Assembly: GCA_900320235.1 (NCBI GenBank) | Contig: ONRO01000101.1 | Location: 1-11,654 of the forward strand | Source: an uncultured Eubacteriales bacterium | GTDB taxonomy: Bacteria; Bacillota; Clostridia; Oscillospirales; Acutalibacteraceae | DNA length: 11,654 bases | Reading direction: 5' to 3' | In this document: in pieces, positions 1-8,061 of the stretch | Numbering within the stretch: position 1 is the stretch's first letter | Layout of the letters: each line of letters begins with the position of its first letter | Made by a program: the position numbers and the translations under genes | Notes under the pieces: generated by a model | Told to the model about the DNA's origin: nothing | Seen by the model: only the letters and a program-made list of their open reading frames with translations | Databases searched by the model: none

Positions 1-576
1 CAGAATTTAGGCTTTGGAGGAGGACATAACTATATCCTTAATGAAATCAATTCTGATTATCATGCAATTGTTAATCCGGACATTATTCTTCATGAAGATT
101 CCTTTAAGATGATACTTGAATATATGAAAAAAGATAGATCCATAGGAGTCTGTGCTCCTCGTCTGGTAGATGAAAATGGCGAATTCTTGTATGTCTATCG
201 GCGGGAAATTACATTTTTTGATATGCTTGTCAGATTTTTTTTCAAGAAGATCTTTAAGAAAAGATACCGGTATCATATTATGTATGATGCAGATTATACT
301 CAGCCGTTTCAGGTTCCGTTTGCACAGGGAAGTTTTCTCGTTATTAAGACAGAGCTTCTGCAGGAACTGAAGGGGTTTGATGAACGGTACTTTATGTACA
401 TGGAGGATGCTGATCTTTGTAAAAGAGTCAATGAAGTATCAAAAGTAATGTATTTTCCTGGTACGACAGTAAAACACAAATGGGAAAAGGGTTCTCATAA
501 GAATCGTAAACTGTTCAAGATACATCTGAATTCTATGAAGCAATATTTCAAAAAATGGGGATTCAGATGGAAGTAA
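1..576 (+). CDS. Family 2 glycosyltransferase, rhamnosyltransferase-like (5' end missing)
   Basis: The frame is open from base 1, so the gene begins upstream of the window; the first ATG at 109 is internal. The visible 191 residues cover the second half of a GT-A fold GT2 enzyme. NLGFGGGHN near the left edge matches the N-x-GF-x-x-G-x-N motif of WbbL/RfbN-like rhamnosyltransferases. It is followed by NPDI, the position of the nucleotide- and metal-binding acidic motif, and by FMYMEDADLCKRV, which carries the catalytic-base ED motif. No membrane segment is seen, so it probably acts at the cytoplasmic face of the membrane, adding a deoxyhexose or related sugar to a lipid-linked repeat unit. The donor sugar is inferred from family resemblance only. 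The next gene starts 26 bases downstream. Confidence 0.88.
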   Translation, partial: QNLGFGGGHNYILNEINSDYHAIVNPDIILHEDSFKMILEYMKKDRSIGVCAPRLVDENGEFLYVYRREITFFDMLVRFFFKKIFKKRYRYHIMYDADYTQPFQVPFAQGSFLVIKTELLQELKGFDERYFMYMEDADLCKRVNEVSKVMYFPGTTVKHKWEKGSHKNRKLFKIHLNSMKQYFKKWGFRWK

Positions 577-602
577 AATAATAAAACGGGAAGTGCGGTT
601 AT

Positions 603-1811
603 ATGAAGCTGTTGGTAATACAGGAACAACATTTTATGAAGCTTCCAAATGGTGAAATATGGGTAGATAAACAGTCAGATGTTAAATTCTGGGACAGATA
701 TTTAAGTGTGTTTGATGAAATCGTTGTATGTGCCAGAATGAGGGAATGTGAGTCTGTGGGAAAAAAGGCGCTGCGTTCAGACAGAGACAGGGTTTCATTT
801 GTCGGAATGCCGGATTTCAGAGGTACAGGCGGTATAGTAAAAAATTATGCCGCTATACAGCGTGCATTAAAAACAGCGTTGGCGCAAACGGATTGTGTTA
901 TCTTTAGAGCACCAAGTCCAATTTCAATGGTATCCTACAATATCGTTAAACGCAGCAAAAAACCGTTTGCGGTCGAACTGATGAATAATCCTATGACACA
1001 TTTTTCATCACAGTCAATGAAGAGCTTTTATCAGCCGTTGATACAAAAAAAGATAACAAATCAGACCAAGAAAATGTGCTTGAAAGCTAACGGTGTTGCC
1101 TATGTTACGGAGCATGTTTTACAGGAACTGTATCCTTCAACAGCAAGGATAAAAGGAGAAAGCAACAGATATTTTGAAAGCTATTATTCTACCATCAATC
1201 TTTCTGCGGAAAGCTTTGTAAATAAACAGTGGAGTGATGATTTGCCCGATCCGATCGTTTTTATTCATTCAGGAGAAATGATGGATTATCGCAAGGGACA
1301 GAATGTTTTTATAGAAACATTGGCAAATCTGAAAAGCAAGGGCTTCTCCGTTAAGGGAATCCTGATCGGCGATGGAGATAAAAGACAGGAGTTTGAGGAA
1401 CTTGCAGCCAAACTTGATATCAGGGATGAGATCGAATTTACGGGATGGAAGTCGGGGTTTGCATTAGTTCAGAAGGAACTGTTGAGAGGACATATTTTTG
1501 TGTTTCCTTCCACCGGTGAAGGACTGCCAAGATCACTGATTGAAGCAATGGCAAGTGGGATGCTCTGTTTTGGCTCGGATATTGATGGTATTTGTGAGCT
1601 GCTGCCGGAAAAACTGCTGGTAAAGGAACTTAGTGCAGAGGCTTTTACAGATAAAATAGTGCCTCTTCTTGAAAATTGGTCCGAAATATCAGCATTGAAA
1701 GAGCAGTTGTTTGAAAAGTCCAAGGAATATGAAAACTCCAAATTAAACATTAGAAGAAGGGCATTTTATTCTAAGCTGAAAAAATGTACAGAATTATATA
1801 ACAGGAGATAA
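603..1811 (+). CDS. Family 4 glycosyltransferase (GT-B)
   Basis: A 402-residue protein of normal length for a GT4 retaining glycosyltransferase. The C-terminal donor-binding half is clear: a start of the second Rossmann domain around residues 218-260 (FIHSGEMMDYRKGQ, then GILIGDGDKR), and EGLPRSLIE at residues 306-314, the EX7E motif that contacts the nucleotide sugar. The N-terminal acceptor half is divergent and lacks the usual GG-x-x-x-x motif, so the acceptor cannot be guessed. No signal peptide or membrane helix is seen; it should work in the cytoplasm on an undecaprenyl-linked intermediate. The ATG at 603 has a GGGAAG ribosome site at 588-593. Its stop overlaps the AGGAGA ribosome site of the next gene, which suggests coupled translation. 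Confidence 0.9.
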   Translation: MKLLVIQEQHFMKLPNGEIWVDKQSDVKFWDRYLSVFDEIVVCARMRECESVGKKALRSDRDRVSFVGMPDFRGTGGIVKNYAAIQRALKTALAQTDCVIFRAPSPISMVSYNIVKRSKKPFAVELMNNPMTHFSSQSMKSFYQPLIQKKITNQTKKMCLKANGVAYVTEHVLQELYPSTARIKGESNRYFESYYSTINLSAESFVNKQWSDDLPDPIVFIHSGEMMDYRKGQNVFIETLANLKSKGFSVKGILIGDGDKRQEFEELAAKLDIRDEIEFTGWKSGFALVQKELLRGHIFVFPSTGEGLPRSLIEAMASGMLCFGSDIDGICELLPEKLLVKELSAEAFTDKIVPLLENWSEISALKEQLFEKSKEYENSKLNIRRRAFYSKLKKCTELYNRR

Positions 1812-1812
1812 T

Positions 1813-2964
1813 ATGGGAAACAAGTTAGAAGATAGAAAAGTACATAAGGTTATGTTTTTGATTCCCGATAATGTTGCTGGCGGGGCAGAAAGGGTTATGA
1901 CATCTTTGTGCTCTGAATTCAGCCGAAGAAATATTGACACATATTTCATGACCTTTGACAGTGAATCAAATTTTTATCCGTTGGACGAGAAGGTTAAAGT
2001 GCTAAGACTGAATGCCGGAACAAAAAAAATGGGTAAGTTGGAGAAGTATCTGAAAATACCATTTATAGAGCTGAAAAGAAAAAAAAGGATGAAGCAATTC
2101 ATGAAGGAAATACGCCCTGATGTGGTGATTTCTTTTATGTTTATGACCAATCTGATAGGATGGAAATGTTGTCGGGAACTCGGTATACCAATTATCCTTT
2201 CGGAAAGAAATGATCCGCTCAGGTATGGTAAAAAGAAGCGGAAAATCATGAAATATGTTTATTCCCGTGCGGATGGGTTTGTTTGTCAGTCAGATGTTGT
2301 TAAGCAAATTTGTGAAGAAAACTATGGATTGGATAATATTGTTGTGATCTATAATCCGATAGGGGACGATCAGGTTGAAACTGCACCGGTTGTGGAAAGG
2401 AAAAAGAATATTATTACCGTCGGCAGAATGATACCTCAGAAAAATCAGGCCATGCTTATCAGAGCATTTTCAAAATTGCCGGAGGAGTATTCTGATTATA
2501 CGCTGACAATTTATGGAGAGGGTCCGCTTAGAAATGAGCTGGAAAAGCTTGTCAGTGAATTGGACTTGGAAAGCAGAGTAAGCCTGCCTGGTGTAGAAAA
2601 AAATGCAATAAAAAATCACAGGGATGCAGCACTGTTTGTACTGCCGTCAGATTTTGAAGGATATCCAAATGTATTGGCGGAAGCAATGTCAAATGGTTTG
2701 GTTTCTATTTCTTCAGATTTTCCCTCTGGAACAGCGCAAATGATGATAGAAGAAGCAAAAAACGGTTATTTGTTTTCGGTGGGCAATGAAGAAGAACTGG
2801 TACAGACGATCATCAAAGCGTTAAGTGATGAAAAAAATTATCAGGAGATACAAAAAGAATGTGTCAAGTTATTTGATCAGACCCGATTGTCTAAAATTGC
2901 AGACAGATGGCTCGCTTACATAGAGAGAGTAAAAGAAGAGTTTGCAAGAGGTGATGATATTTGA
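1813..2964 (+). CDS. Family 4 glycosyltransferase, PglH/CapM-like, possible N-acetylhexosaminyltransferase
   Basis: A 383-residue GT4 enzyme. GGAERVM near residue 23 is the N-terminal glycine-rich loop typical of this family. SERNDP around residue 136 occurs in PglH/PglJ-type GalNAc transferases and their capsule relatives. The donor domain begins at IITVGRMIPQKN, followed by the IYGEGPLR loop, and EGYPNVLAE at residues 282-290 is an intact EX7E motif. It probably adds a hexosamine or hexose to the lipid-linked repeat unit at the inner membrane face. The sugar is an inference from motif resemblance. The start ATG is one base after the previous stop, with AGGAGA at 1803-1808 as ribosome site. 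Its last four bases overlap the TTG start of the polymerase gene. Confidence 0.9.
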   Translation: MGNKLEDRKVHKVMFLIPDNVAGGAERVMTSLCSEFSRRNIDTYFMTFDSESNFYPLDEKVKVLRLNAGTKKMGKLEKYLKIPFIELKRKKRMKQFMKEIRPDVVISFMFMTNLIGWKCCRELGIPIILSERNDPLRYGKKKRKIMKYVYSRADGFVCQSDVVKQICEENYGLDNIVVIYNPIGDDQVETAPVVERKKNIITVGRMIPQKNQAMLIRAFSKLPEEYSDYTLTIYGEGPLRNELEKLVSELDLESRVSLPGVEKNAIKNHRDAALFVLPSDFEGYPNVLAEAMSNGLVSISSDFPSGTAQMMIEEAKNGYLFSVGNEEELVQTIIKALSDEKNYQEIQKECVKLFDQTRLSKIADRWLAYIERVKEEFARGDDI

Positions 2965-4361
2965 ACCCGTTAACGATAAGATTCACTCGGCTAAAAATAC
3001 GAACAATCATTGACATGATAGCTGTGACCATGCTTGTTGTCTATTTTTTGTTTGTGTATATTTATAATCAGTCAGCCAATGTTGAGTATTACTGGCCAAT
3101 GATCCTGCTTATTGTCTTTTCGTTTGATATGTTGACCAGCGATGATTGTCTGATTACATTGAGTGCATCGTATGTTGTATATGTATACACTATTTTTACA
3201 TTGTTTGGGTTTGTGGCTCTCTATCCGATGTTCCCTGAAATAGAAAATATACGAAGTCAATATACAATGAGCTTTTTGAAATATTCGGAATTGTCAAAAG
3301 CAGTTGTGATAGCCTCTGTTTTTGTCGGTTTGTACTCTGTATTTGCTGTTATTTTTTCGCACGTCAATACTCAGAATCTTCATACAAAGGTAATCGGCAA
3401 CGGTATTAAAGATCTGGATTGTACATCTTCCGAAAAGTATAAAAGTATAACATACATAAGTATAGCTATCCTTACGATATGTACACTATATTTTATATAT
3501 TATGCTCTTACGCATAGTGATATTTTCAGCATGACTTATGAAGCAAGATCTGTTCTGACTAATAATGATTCCATATTTGTTCACTTCACAAAAATAATGG
3601 GTCTTGCCTTTGTAATGGCAATATCAACTGCTGACAGAAAACAAATGCTGATCGTGCTTGGGGTTTTCTCTGTGTGTGCAGTTTTTCATTTTTTGATAGG
3701 CAACAGGGGTGAAGTATATTATCCTGTTTTTGCATTCATTGCGGTATATGTCAAAAGAAACGGAACAATAAAAAGAAAAACATTAATAATAGGGGTATTG
3801 GTTTCACTTTTAGCAATCAGTGCTATAAGAGCAGTCCGTGGAAGGGGTAATATTTCCGGTGGTGTCATAGATTATTTCATGAATGTTTCACCGGTGACCG
3901 CAATGGCAGAAACACTTGGAGAGATGGGATTTCAGATAGCAACTATTACCTATATGCTCAGGTATCTTGGAACAGGTGGTATGTTAATGCATGGTTCTAC
4001 GCTTTTATACTCTATGCAAGTGTTCTGGTGTAAGTACCTTCCCTTTATACCACAGCCTGATACTAATTCGCCGGCAGCTATTAAAACGATCATGCCGGCC
4101 GATTATTTTGCATTTACCAATGTCGGAGAGGCGTATTATAATTTTGCTATAGTGGGAGTTGTACTTTTTGCTGTATTCTTAGCTTATTTTATGGTTTTAA
4201 CAGGTAAAAAACACGAAAATATTTTTGTGGAACTGTTTTTTAATATGCTGCTTATCGTAAATCTTTCTCTTGTAAGAAATACGACAGCTTCACTTATGGT
4301 ATATCTGGCATGGATAATAGTTCTGATTCTCATTGTCAGATTGTTTTCAAGAGCTAAATAG
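2961..4361 (+). CDS. wzy: Wzy-type oligosaccharide repeat-unit polymerase
   Basis: A 466-residue, very hydrophobic protein with about eleven or twelve predicted membrane segments, starting near residue 14. Large polar stretches lie around residues 90-105, 135-160 and 295-380. GNRGE at residues 247-251 matches the G-x-RG-E loop common in the O-antigen polymerase Wzy family, and TNVGEAYYNFAIVG near residue 390 resembles the conserved GE-x-YYNFG segment before the last helices. Wzy proteins join undecaprenyl-linked repeat units on the outer face of the membrane. Sequence similarity within the family is low, so the call rests on topology, these two motifs and the adjacent flippase. The start is TTG in a TTGA overlap with the previous stop, with AGAGGTGA at 2947-2954 six bases upstream. 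Confidence 0.85.
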   Translation: MNPLTIRFTRLKIRTIIDMIAVTMLVVYFLFVYIYNQSANVEYYWPMILLIVFSFDMLTSDDCLITLSASYVVYVYTIFTLFGFVALYPMFPEIENIRSQYTMSFLKYSELSKAVVIASVFVGLYSVFAVIFSHVNTQNLHTKVIGNGIKDLDCTSSEKYKSITYISIAILTICTLYFIYYALTHSDIFSMTYEARSVLTNNDSIFVHFTKIMGLAFVMAISTADRKQMLIVLGVFSVCAVFHFLIGNRGEVYYPVFAFIAVYVKRNGTIKRKTLIIGVLVSLLAISAIRAVRGRGNISGGVIDYFMNVSPVTAMAETLGEMGFQIATITYMLRYLGTGGMLMHGSTLLYSMQVFWCKYLPFIPQPDTNSPAAIKTIMPADYFAFTNVGEAYYNFAIVGVVLFAVFLAYFMVLTGKKHENIFVELFFNMLLIVNLSLVRNTTASLMVYLAWIIVLILIVRLFSRAK

Positions 4362-4374
4362 AGGGAGATATTGT

Positions 4375-5808
4375 ATGGCAAGCGTAAAAAAAAATTTTTT
4401 ATATCAGATGGTGTATGAAGTTTTAATTATACTTTTGCCTCTGATTACCTCTCCTTACATTTCAAGAGTATTAGGAGCAGAATTGTTGGGAGTTTATTCC
4501 TACTCTTATTCCATTGCTTACTATTTTCAGCTTGTGTGCATGTTGGGAATCAAATATCATGGAGCCAGAACAATTGCCGCTGTCAGAAATGATAAAGAGA
4601 AACTTAACAGGGCATTCAGCAGTTTGCTGACGCTCCATGTAACATTATCATTGGTTATTATCCTGCTTTATTTTATTTATGCCATTTTTATCAATAATGA
4701 AAATACAACGATCGTTTTGATTCAAAGTCTGAATGTCATTGCTGCTTTATTTGACATCAACTGGTTTTTCTTTGGAATGGAAAAATTCAAAGTAACCGTA
4801 ACAAGGAATTCGATCATCAAAATTCTGACAGTTGTATGTATCTTCATTTTTGTCCGAAATAAAAATGACTTATGGATATATACATTGATTATGTCTTTGG
4901 GAATGGCAATCAGCCAGTCAGTTGTCTGGACAATTCTGCCCAAATATGTAAAGTTCGTCAAACCACATAAAGACGAAATTTTGGCTCATCTTAAACCTTT
5001 GCTGGTTCTTTTTGTACCGATACTTGCGGTGAGCATATTCAAGTATATGGATAAAATTATGCTAGGTATTCTCAGTACAAAAACAGAAGTGGGATTTTAT
5101 GAAAATGCAGAAAAGGCGATAAACATTCCTTCCACTGTTATTCTGGCTTTTGGAACTGTCATGCTGCCAAAGATCTCTAATTTGAATGCATTGGGATTAT
5201 CCAAAAAAAGTGACTATTACACATCAGCCTCGTTTAAGTATATTCTGTGTCTTGCGATTGGCATGAGTTTTGGCTTATTTGCTGTAGCAGATAATTTTTC
5301 GGTACTTTTTTGGGGCGATGAGTTTGAAAATTGTGGAATGCTGATAAGAATACTGTCAATATCTATTCCATTTACCGCATACGCAAATATTGTCCGTACA
5401 CAATATCTGATGCCTATGAAAAAGGATAATATTTACCTTATCTCTATGCTTATAGGTGCTGTGATCAACTTTTCATTAAACATGATTCTGGTATCGTATT
5501 GGAAATCTATGGGAGTTTCAATTGCCACTCTGGTTTCAGAGTTTGCTGTAATGGTATACCAGATGTTTGCCGTGAGAAAAGATATGTGGTCGCTTAAATA
5601 TATTAAATCGTTCATTTTCTTCTATATTCCCGCAACAATTATGGCACTGGTTGTGATGGAAATTTCTATGCTTCTGCCTGTCACAATTCTGAATCTATGT
5701 CTGGAGATTGTTCTGGGAATTGTATTGTATGGCATCGGAGTATTTGTCTATCTGTATCTGCAGAAGGATGAAATGCTAATGAGGTATTTAAAGAAATTGC
5801 AAAAATAG
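4375..5808 (+). CDS. wzx: Wzx-type flippase (polysaccharide transporter, MOP superfamily)
   Basis: 477 residues from the ATG at 4375, with about 12-14 membrane segments, matching the length and topology of capsule Wzx flippases. The N-terminus (NFLYQM, then ITSPYISRVLGAELLGVYSY) is the hallmark of this family, in which 'PYISRVLG..GIGIYSY'-like sequences are common. DINWFFFGMEKF near residue 122 is another conserved segment. Wzx moves the undecaprenyl-diphosphate repeat unit from the inner to the outer membrane face. The frame is open further upstream to an ATG at 4333, but that would overlap the polymerase gene by 29 bases. The 4375 start has an AGGGAG ribosome site at 4362-4367 and gives the family's usual N-terminus, so it is preferred. 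Confidence 0.92.
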   Translation: MASVKKNFLYQMVYEVLIILLPLITSPYISRVLGAELLGVYSYSYSIAYYFQLVCMLGIKYHGARTIAAVRNDKEKLNRAFSSLLTLHVTLSLVIILLYFIYAIFINNENTTIVLIQSLNVIAALFDINWFFFGMEKFKVTVTRNSIIKILTVVCIFIFVRNKNDLWIYTLIMSLGMAISQSVVWTILPKYVKFVKPHKDEILAHLKPLLVLFVPILAVSIFKYMDKIMLGILSTKTEVGFYENAEKAINIPSTVILAFGTVMLPKISNLNALGLSKKSDYYTSASFKYILCLAIGMSFGLFAVADNFSVLFWGDEFENCGMLIRILSISIPFTAYANIVRTQYLMPMKKDNIYLISMLIGAVINFSLNMILVSYWKSMGVSIATLVSEFAVMVYQMFAVRKDMWSLKYIKSFIFFYIPATIMALVVMEISMLLPVTILNLCLEIVLGIVLYGIGVFVYLYLQKDEMLMRYLKKLQK

Positions 5809-5817
5809 GGTGGTATT

Positions 5818-6939
5818 ATGCAGGTTGTTTTTATGACGAGCAATCCGTTTATAGAGCAGCAAAAGATTGATATGTATGTTGACGCAGTCAGAGAAATATG
5901 TACTGTGCAGTTATGGGATCTCAGCAGGATATATAATCGTAAGGAAAAAGTAAGCGATCAGGTTCAGGAAGCTGTCAAAATTAACAGTTGTGAGGAACTG
6001 GATCAAAAGCTCAAACAGTTGATCGAAAAGGACAAAGTAAGCATTGTCACCAATATTACGATTCCTGCTCTCAAAAAGATTTATTCGATTATCAAATCAT
6101 GCGGTATTCCTATCATCAACATCAATAAAGAAGGTCTGGCTGCATGGTTGGGTGATACAGCTTCTGCGGAAAACCTGAAAGAAGAAAACAGAGGCAATAA
6201 GCTCAAGTTTTTTCTGAAAAAATATCGGTTTTTCAGATCTGTTATCAACGGTATCAAATATCCTCATGTCAAGTATGACTACCTGCTGTCATCCTATAAT
6301 TTTTATCCTGAAGAAAGCAGAAAGTTTGTCAAGATTCATCAAATCAAATATGATGAATTTCTGATGGCAAAAAATCAAGACTCAATTATTGATGGAAAGT
6401 ACATTTTGTTTATTGATGCAGCGTTAGTCGGACATCCGATGTTTGCATCGTCTGTCAATCAGATGGATAGAAACGAATACATCGAAAGTCTTAATCGCTA
6501 TTTCAGAATGTTAGAAGAAAAATATCATACACCTGTTGTTATTTCCTCCCATCCAAAAGCAAACTATTCAGAAAACGATTTTGAGGGGCGGCAAATTATC
6601 AAATACAAAACGCCTGTGCTCATCCAGCATTGCGAGTTTATTGTATCTCATTACTCTACTTCTTTGATAGATGCGGTTCTGATGAAAAAGCCAATCAAAG
6701 TACTGTATTCTGACAGTCTGCTGAAATCATCCTGTAGATATTGTGTGCTGATGGGAATAAAATTTGCGGATTTGCTGAATTTAGACAAGGTTGATCTGGC
6801 ACATCCGGAAATGAAGGACTTTTCCATGAATGAACAAACTTATCAGCAATTCACGGAAAAGTATATAGTCAATGTCAGTGAAAGTGGAAAATCCAATAAA
6901 CAACTAATTATTAGCTTTTTTCAAGACTTGAGCAAATGA
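5818..6939 (+). CDS. Uncharacterised polysaccharide-cluster protein, possible GT-B transferase with HP and S-x-S motifs
   Basis: A 373-residue soluble protein that I do not recognise with certainty. The second half looks like the donor domain of a GT-B transferase: YILFIDAALVGHP (H206-P207), SSHPKANY (H245-P246), then FIVSHYSTSLIDAVLMKKPI with S277, S280 and S282, followed by a strand-like KVLYSD. A histidine-proline motif followed by a serine/threonine motif at the start of a helix is typical of CMP-sugar-using sialyl- and polysialyltransferases and of KpsC/KpsS-type Kdo transferases. Similar S/T-rich loops also occur in CDP-glycerol glycerophosphotransferases. With a cytidylyltransferase gene 1.1 kb downstream, a CMP-sugar transferase is a reasonable but unproven guess. 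The ATG has GGGTGG at 5808-5813 as ribosome site; there are no membrane segments. Confidence 0.6.
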   Translation: MQVVFMTSNPFIEQQKIDMYVDAVREICTVQLWDLSRIYNRKEKVSDQVQEAVKINSCEELDQKLKQLIEKDKVSIVTNITIPALKKIYSIIKSCGIPIININKEGLAAWLGDTASAENLKEENRGNKLKFFLKKYRFFRSVINGIKYPHVKYDYLLSSYNFYPEESRKFVKIHQIKYDEFLMAKNQDSIIDGKYILFIDAALVGHPMFASSVNQMDRNEYIESLNRYFRMLEEKYHTPVVISSHPKANYSENDFEGRQIIKYKTPVLIQHCEFIVSHYSTSLIDAVLMKKPIKVLYSDSLLKSSCRYCVLMGIKFADLLNLDKVDLAHPEMKDFSMNEQTYQQFTEKYIVNVSESGKSNKQLIISFFQDLSK

Positions 6940-6949
6940 GGAAAAAAAT

Positions 6950-7513
6950 ATGATAAAAAGTAAACATGACTTAAAACACTATATTGAATGTGACAAAAAA
7001 GCCAGATGGGGAGATTCTGCCGGCTATGGCATAAAACTGAAAACGAAAAAGCTGATGAAGTTCAATATATTGCTGCGAAAAGCAGAGTACCATGTCAATA
7101 ATCATCATAAAATATTGTCAGCGGTCTATAAATATAGATTAAATAATCTCGGTATGAAGCTCGGATGGTCTGTCGAGCCGAATGTTTTCGGACCGGGTAT
7201 GTGTATTGTACATTATGGGACAGTTGTTGTCAATCCTAATGCAAGAATCGGAAAAAATGCCAGAATTCACGCAGGAGTCAATATCGGTGCCAGCGGCGGC
7301 AGTAAAAAAGCACCAGTCATCGGGGATAATGTCTATTTCGGACCGGGTGCCAAAATTTTTGGCGATATAAAAATAGGATCCAATATAGCCATAGGTGCTA
7401 ATGCGGTGGTGAATAAGTCTTTTGAAGAAGACGGTGTTACTTTGGGAGGGATTCCGGCAAAGATTATTTCAAGAAAAGGTTATTATCCCAATAAAAGTGA
7501 GGAACAAGTATGA
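6950..7513 (+). CDS. Serine acetyltransferase-like hexapeptide acyltransferase (first of a tandem pair)
   Basis: A 187-residue protein with an alpha-helical N-terminus (about residues 1-65) followed by a left-handed beta-helix of hexapeptide repeats (about 75-175), the layout of CysE-like acetyltransferases. H88 in CIVHYGTVVVNPNARIG aligns with the catalytic histidine of the CysE 'DHATG' strand. The GASGG loop followed by APVIGDNV is also CysE-like, but the second active-site histidine before the proline in CysE is replaced (K-A-P). It is shorter than true CysE (about 270 residues) and sits in a polysaccharide operon, so it more likely acetylates or otherwise acylates a sugar than serine. The ribosome site is GAGGA at 6938-6942, overlapping the previous stop. 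The last four bases (ATGA) are shared with the next gene. Confidence 0.85.
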   Translation: MIKSKHDLKHYIECDKKARWGDSAGYGIKLKTKKLMKFNILLRKAEYHVNNHHKILSAVYKYRLNNLGMKLGWSVEPNVFGPGMCIVHYGTVVVNPNARIGKNARIHAGVNIGASGGSKKAPVIGDNVYFGPGAKIFGDIKIGSNIAIGANAVVNKSFEEDGVTLGGIPAKIISRKGYYPNKSEEQV

Positions 7514-8058
7514 ATGAGATGATTGCAAGCGATCTGGGACAAATCAGCGATAATATCAGTGCCAAAAGTCTGAGGGTTCATTTGAAAAAGGACAGGGGAT
7601 TTTGCTATTTGTACTATTGGAGAAAGGTAAAGGCAAGCAAAAACCCTGTTTCAAGACTGTATTATAAAATACGACTCAGACGTCAGTATAAAATGAGCGG
7701 AATAGAAATACCGCAGTCCGTTAAGTTAGGCAAAGGTTTGTCCTTGCTTCACGGATTTGGTATAACGGTCAACTCAAAAGCAGTGATCGGAGATAACTGT
7801 GTTCTGATGAAAGGCTGTACTATAGGCAACGTGAAGAAAGCAGATGGTGCAAAAGCTCCTGTAATCGGAAACCGAGTGTATATTGGCTTGAATTCTTCTG
7901 TGGTTGGCGGTATACATATAGGAGATGATGTGTTAATTGCGGCCAATACCTTTGTTAATTTTGATGTGCCCAGCCATTCGGTTGTAATAGGAAGTCCAGG
8001 TGTGATTCATCATAAAGAAGATGCTACAAAATATTATATTAAAAATCAGGAGAAATAA
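7510..8058 (+). CDS. Serine acetyltransferase-like hexapeptide acyltransferase (second of a tandem pair)
   Basis: A 182-residue hexapeptide-repeat acyltransferase with the same plan as its upstream neighbour: a basic helical N-terminus (about residues 1-60) and a left-handed beta-helix (about 65-165). H81 in LLHGFGITVNSKAVIG is the likely catalytic histidine. APVIGNRVYIG and the closing SHSVVIGSPGVI are family features. The two proteins share a framework but clearly differ in sequence, so this is an old duplication or separate recruitment. It probably transfers an acetyl or similar group from a CoA donor to a hydroxyl or amino sugar of the repeat unit or its precursor; the acceptor is unknown. 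It begins inside the previous gene's stop (ATGA), which suggests coupled translation. Confidence 0.84.
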   Translation: MNEMIASDLGQISDNISAKSLRVHLKKDRGFCYLYYWRKVKASKNPVSRLYYKIRLRRQYKMSGIEIPQSVKLGKGLSLLHGFGITVNSKAVIGDNCVLMKGCTIGNVKKADGAKAPVIGNRVYIGLNSSVVGGIHIGDDVLIAANTFVNFDVPSHSVVIGSPGVIHHKEDATKYYIKNQEK

Positions 8059-8061
8059 AGA

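Noticed and set aside
109..111. ATG taken as the start of the first glycosyltransferase
   Set aside because: The frame is open to base 1 and codes for the conserved NLGFGGGHN and NPDI motifs before this ATG, so it is internal.
4333..4374. Upstream ATG extending the flippase by 14 codons
   Set aside because: It overlaps the polymerase gene by 29 bases and has no ribosome site, whereas 4375 has AGGGAG at proper spacing and gives the family N-terminus.
7187..7348. 12-base direct repeat TTCGGACCGGGT (7187-7198 and 7337-7348)
   Set aside because: Both copies encode F-G-P-G within hexapeptide turns of the acyltransferase, so the coding sequence explains them.
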